Assembly (NCBI GenBank): GCA_020137815.1
Contig: CM035362.1
Coordinates: 2,874,391-2,938,390 of the forward strand
DNA from: Hormiphora californensis
Lineage: Eukaryota; Ctenophora; Tentaculata; Cydippida; Pleurobrachiidae
Reading direction: 5' to 3'
DNA: 64,000 nt
Both the position numbers and the translations under genes were made by a program. The notes beneath the pieces were generated by a model, which searched no databases, had not been told where the DNA came from, and saw nothing but the letters and a program-made list of their open reading frames with translations. Below are positions 62,518-64,000 of this stretch, in pieces (within the stretch, counting starts at the first letter, position 1; every line of letters starts with the position of its first letter).

Positions 62518-64000
62518 TCATGATGATAAAAGCCTGGCGTACTCGGAGAGATTCTGAGATTTTTGAAGGGAATCCCATGCCCTGAGGGGGAGGACGACGA
62601 GTTAGGGTACACGAATACAATATATTAATAGCTCATAATATATTGCCGGGTTCGATACCAAGACCGATAATTACAGAGTCTTAATTTGTCCATTATAATG
62701 TACATTCATAAAATATAATTAAATAATTAAAAGTTAATTAATTTATTAATTAACCATTACCTGGCAGACATGTGGAACCATCCCCGCTCAGAAAGAGGGT
62801 GCGATGAGAGGGCACGGCGGGGTAGAGAGAACACTCTGTTACGGAGTTGTTCGAAACAAAACTGGAAACTAGAGTGGCCCTGGTACTGGAGGTACAGCGG
62901 TGGTGGCGGAGTCGCACCTGTAGGGGTGATGGATATTAGGGGGGGGTGATGGATATCAGGGGAGGAGTTGCACCTGTAGGGGGGGGGGTGATGGATTAAG
63001 GTCTAGGTCCAACCCTAACTGGAGTCCCAGACCCTCACTTGATAATGGATATCAAAATAAAGAAGATCATGATCTAAACCACCGTTTTGTTGGTGTCTAA
63101 ACACTATTCCCAACCCATGGTAACAACACGTACCTCTTACAGGGAGTTTGTGTAACCACTGGTTACCATGGTAACTACACTGAGTCACGTACCTCTAACA
63201 GGGAGTTTGTTGTCGGGCAACCAATACGCCATCACTGCATCCTTACTACCCTCACTGTGCTTTAACAGTGTCTTCAGGGTCCGCTTGTGGGCCTCACATT
63301 GCATGAAATCGCTTCTATCACTGGAGAAAGTAGTCACTTGAACCGTGTGATGATATTGTTTTGACAAATTGATTGATATGGACGTGCCTAAAACTTATTT
63401 TCTCTCTTTCTCACTATATATGTCTATCTTTATCTAACCTGAAGTTGTACACAAATACCATGTGTGGTACCCGCTCCTCTCGGATATTGTTGTTTTCTGT
63501 ACTTTGTGCACTCAGTATTTCGGCAGTTTTAATCAGGTTGGGGATGGTCGGATCCACGGACCAATCACTGATAACGATTATAACGTGGCAGACTTGCCTG
63601 AGAAACATCAGCATCTGCAAAGGGTTTATTGTGTGTTAGGACATAGTAAAATAGACGTACTACATCTGGATCCTGGACCTAAATCAACCCACTACTATAA
63701 TTTCCCAATATTCAACCGACTACAAATTGCAAATATTACCCCACTCATAATTCAAATATCAGCCTCCTACTATTTTCCAAGTAGCACCCCACCCACCCTG
63801 GCCCCACCGCCATCTCCCAATATCACCCCTCAAATATTCACAAACTACTGTACCTGGAGTGATTGTATCTCTATCTGGGTATCTGGATCATCACTGAGGG
63901 TACTGTACATTAGATTGTCCAGGAGAGAGGGGACATCAGAGGCTGGGTATCCAGGAAGATGAACCTACAAAATCATAAGTTTGAACAATAAAATTTGAGT
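62518..64000 (-). CDS. SMG9: SMG9 nonsense-mediated decay factor (3' part)
   Basis: Five exons in frame: 63,854-63,964; 63,439-63,614; 63,193-63,320; 62,761-62,917; 62,518-62,581 (stop TGA). The 5' part lies beyond the window. Matching segments are IEIQSLQ followed by MFLRQVCHVIIVISDW, a region marked by FVYNFR, KTLLKHSEGSKDAVMAYW, GHSSFQFCFEQLRNRVF, RGWFHMSARAWDSLQKS and the C-terminus NLSEYARLLSS. All phases agree. Family knowledge: SMG9 pairs with SMG8 to regulate the SMG1 kinase that phosphorylates UPF1. SMG9 has a degenerate G-domain fold, which lies upstream of and within the first exons seen here. Confidence 0.92.

Overview
The window is nuclear DNA from an animal, or at least an opisthokont. 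It has spliced genes with short GT-AG introns, a full set of eukaryotic housekeeping proteins, and about half of its length in non-coding repeats. The gene repertoire (CUL4, PSMD5, SMG9, ZNF622, COA6, secreted discoidin-like proteins) and the repeat load fit a marine invertebrate. A sponge or another early-branching animal is possible, but the sequence does not settle it. There is no bacterial or viral gene block.

Layout. (a) Positions 1-14.9 kb form a large imperfect palindrome around a corrupted centre (about 8.45-10.35 kb). The left arm is a second, differently decorated copy of the 3' half of ZNF622, the start of the gene behind it, and part of a secreted lectin-like gene. (b) Reading the minus strand from right to left, the genes are SMG9 (3' part, 62.5-64 kb), PSMD5 (55.8-61.0), CUL4 (37.5-50.9), a COA6-like gene (35.7-36.1), COA6 (34.5-35.1), SCO1 (32.3-34.3), an atypical Ras-like GTPase (29.4-31.6), CWC15 (25.6-27.2), PIGW (23.2-24.7), ZNF622 (11.4-22.7) and the first exons of an Arg-Asp-rich, probably splicing-related protein (10.4-11.2). 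All are on the same strand. I rebuilt reading frames across splice junctions. ZNF622, PIGW, CWC15, the GTPase, SCO1, both COA6 genes and PSMD5 close in frame. CUL4 lacks one exon, which falls in a corrupted stretch. (c) Two plus-strand secreted galactose-binding-like genes sit inside introns of ZNF622.

Function. SCO1 and two COA6-type twin-CX9C/CX10C proteins act together in copper delivery to cytochrome oxidase and are adjacent here. CWC15 and the Arg-Asp protein point to splicing, SMG9 to nonsense-mediated decay, CUL4 and PSMD5 to ubiquitin/proteasome turnover, ZNF622 to 60S ribosome maturation, and PIGW to GPI-anchor synthesis.

Mobile DNA. I find a hAT-type MITE family (about 109 bp, 8-bp target duplications) that carries two CCAAT boxes and a CACGTG box. 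Pogo/Tigger-like MITEs (CAGTCGGACCCCGATTTA ends, TA duplications) also occur, one carrying an inserted cassette with an intact 319-residue LINE-ORF1-like protein. Other elements are a TTAA-flanked element inside a lectin exon, Mutator-like elements with 9-10 bp duplications, a 2.7-kb foldback inside another element family, and many (AG)n tracts. The most unusual signal is that minisatellites and short duplications repeatedly copy exon-intron junctions. The clearest case is a 34-bp x ~22 array in the GTPase gene, which repeats its 5' splice site.
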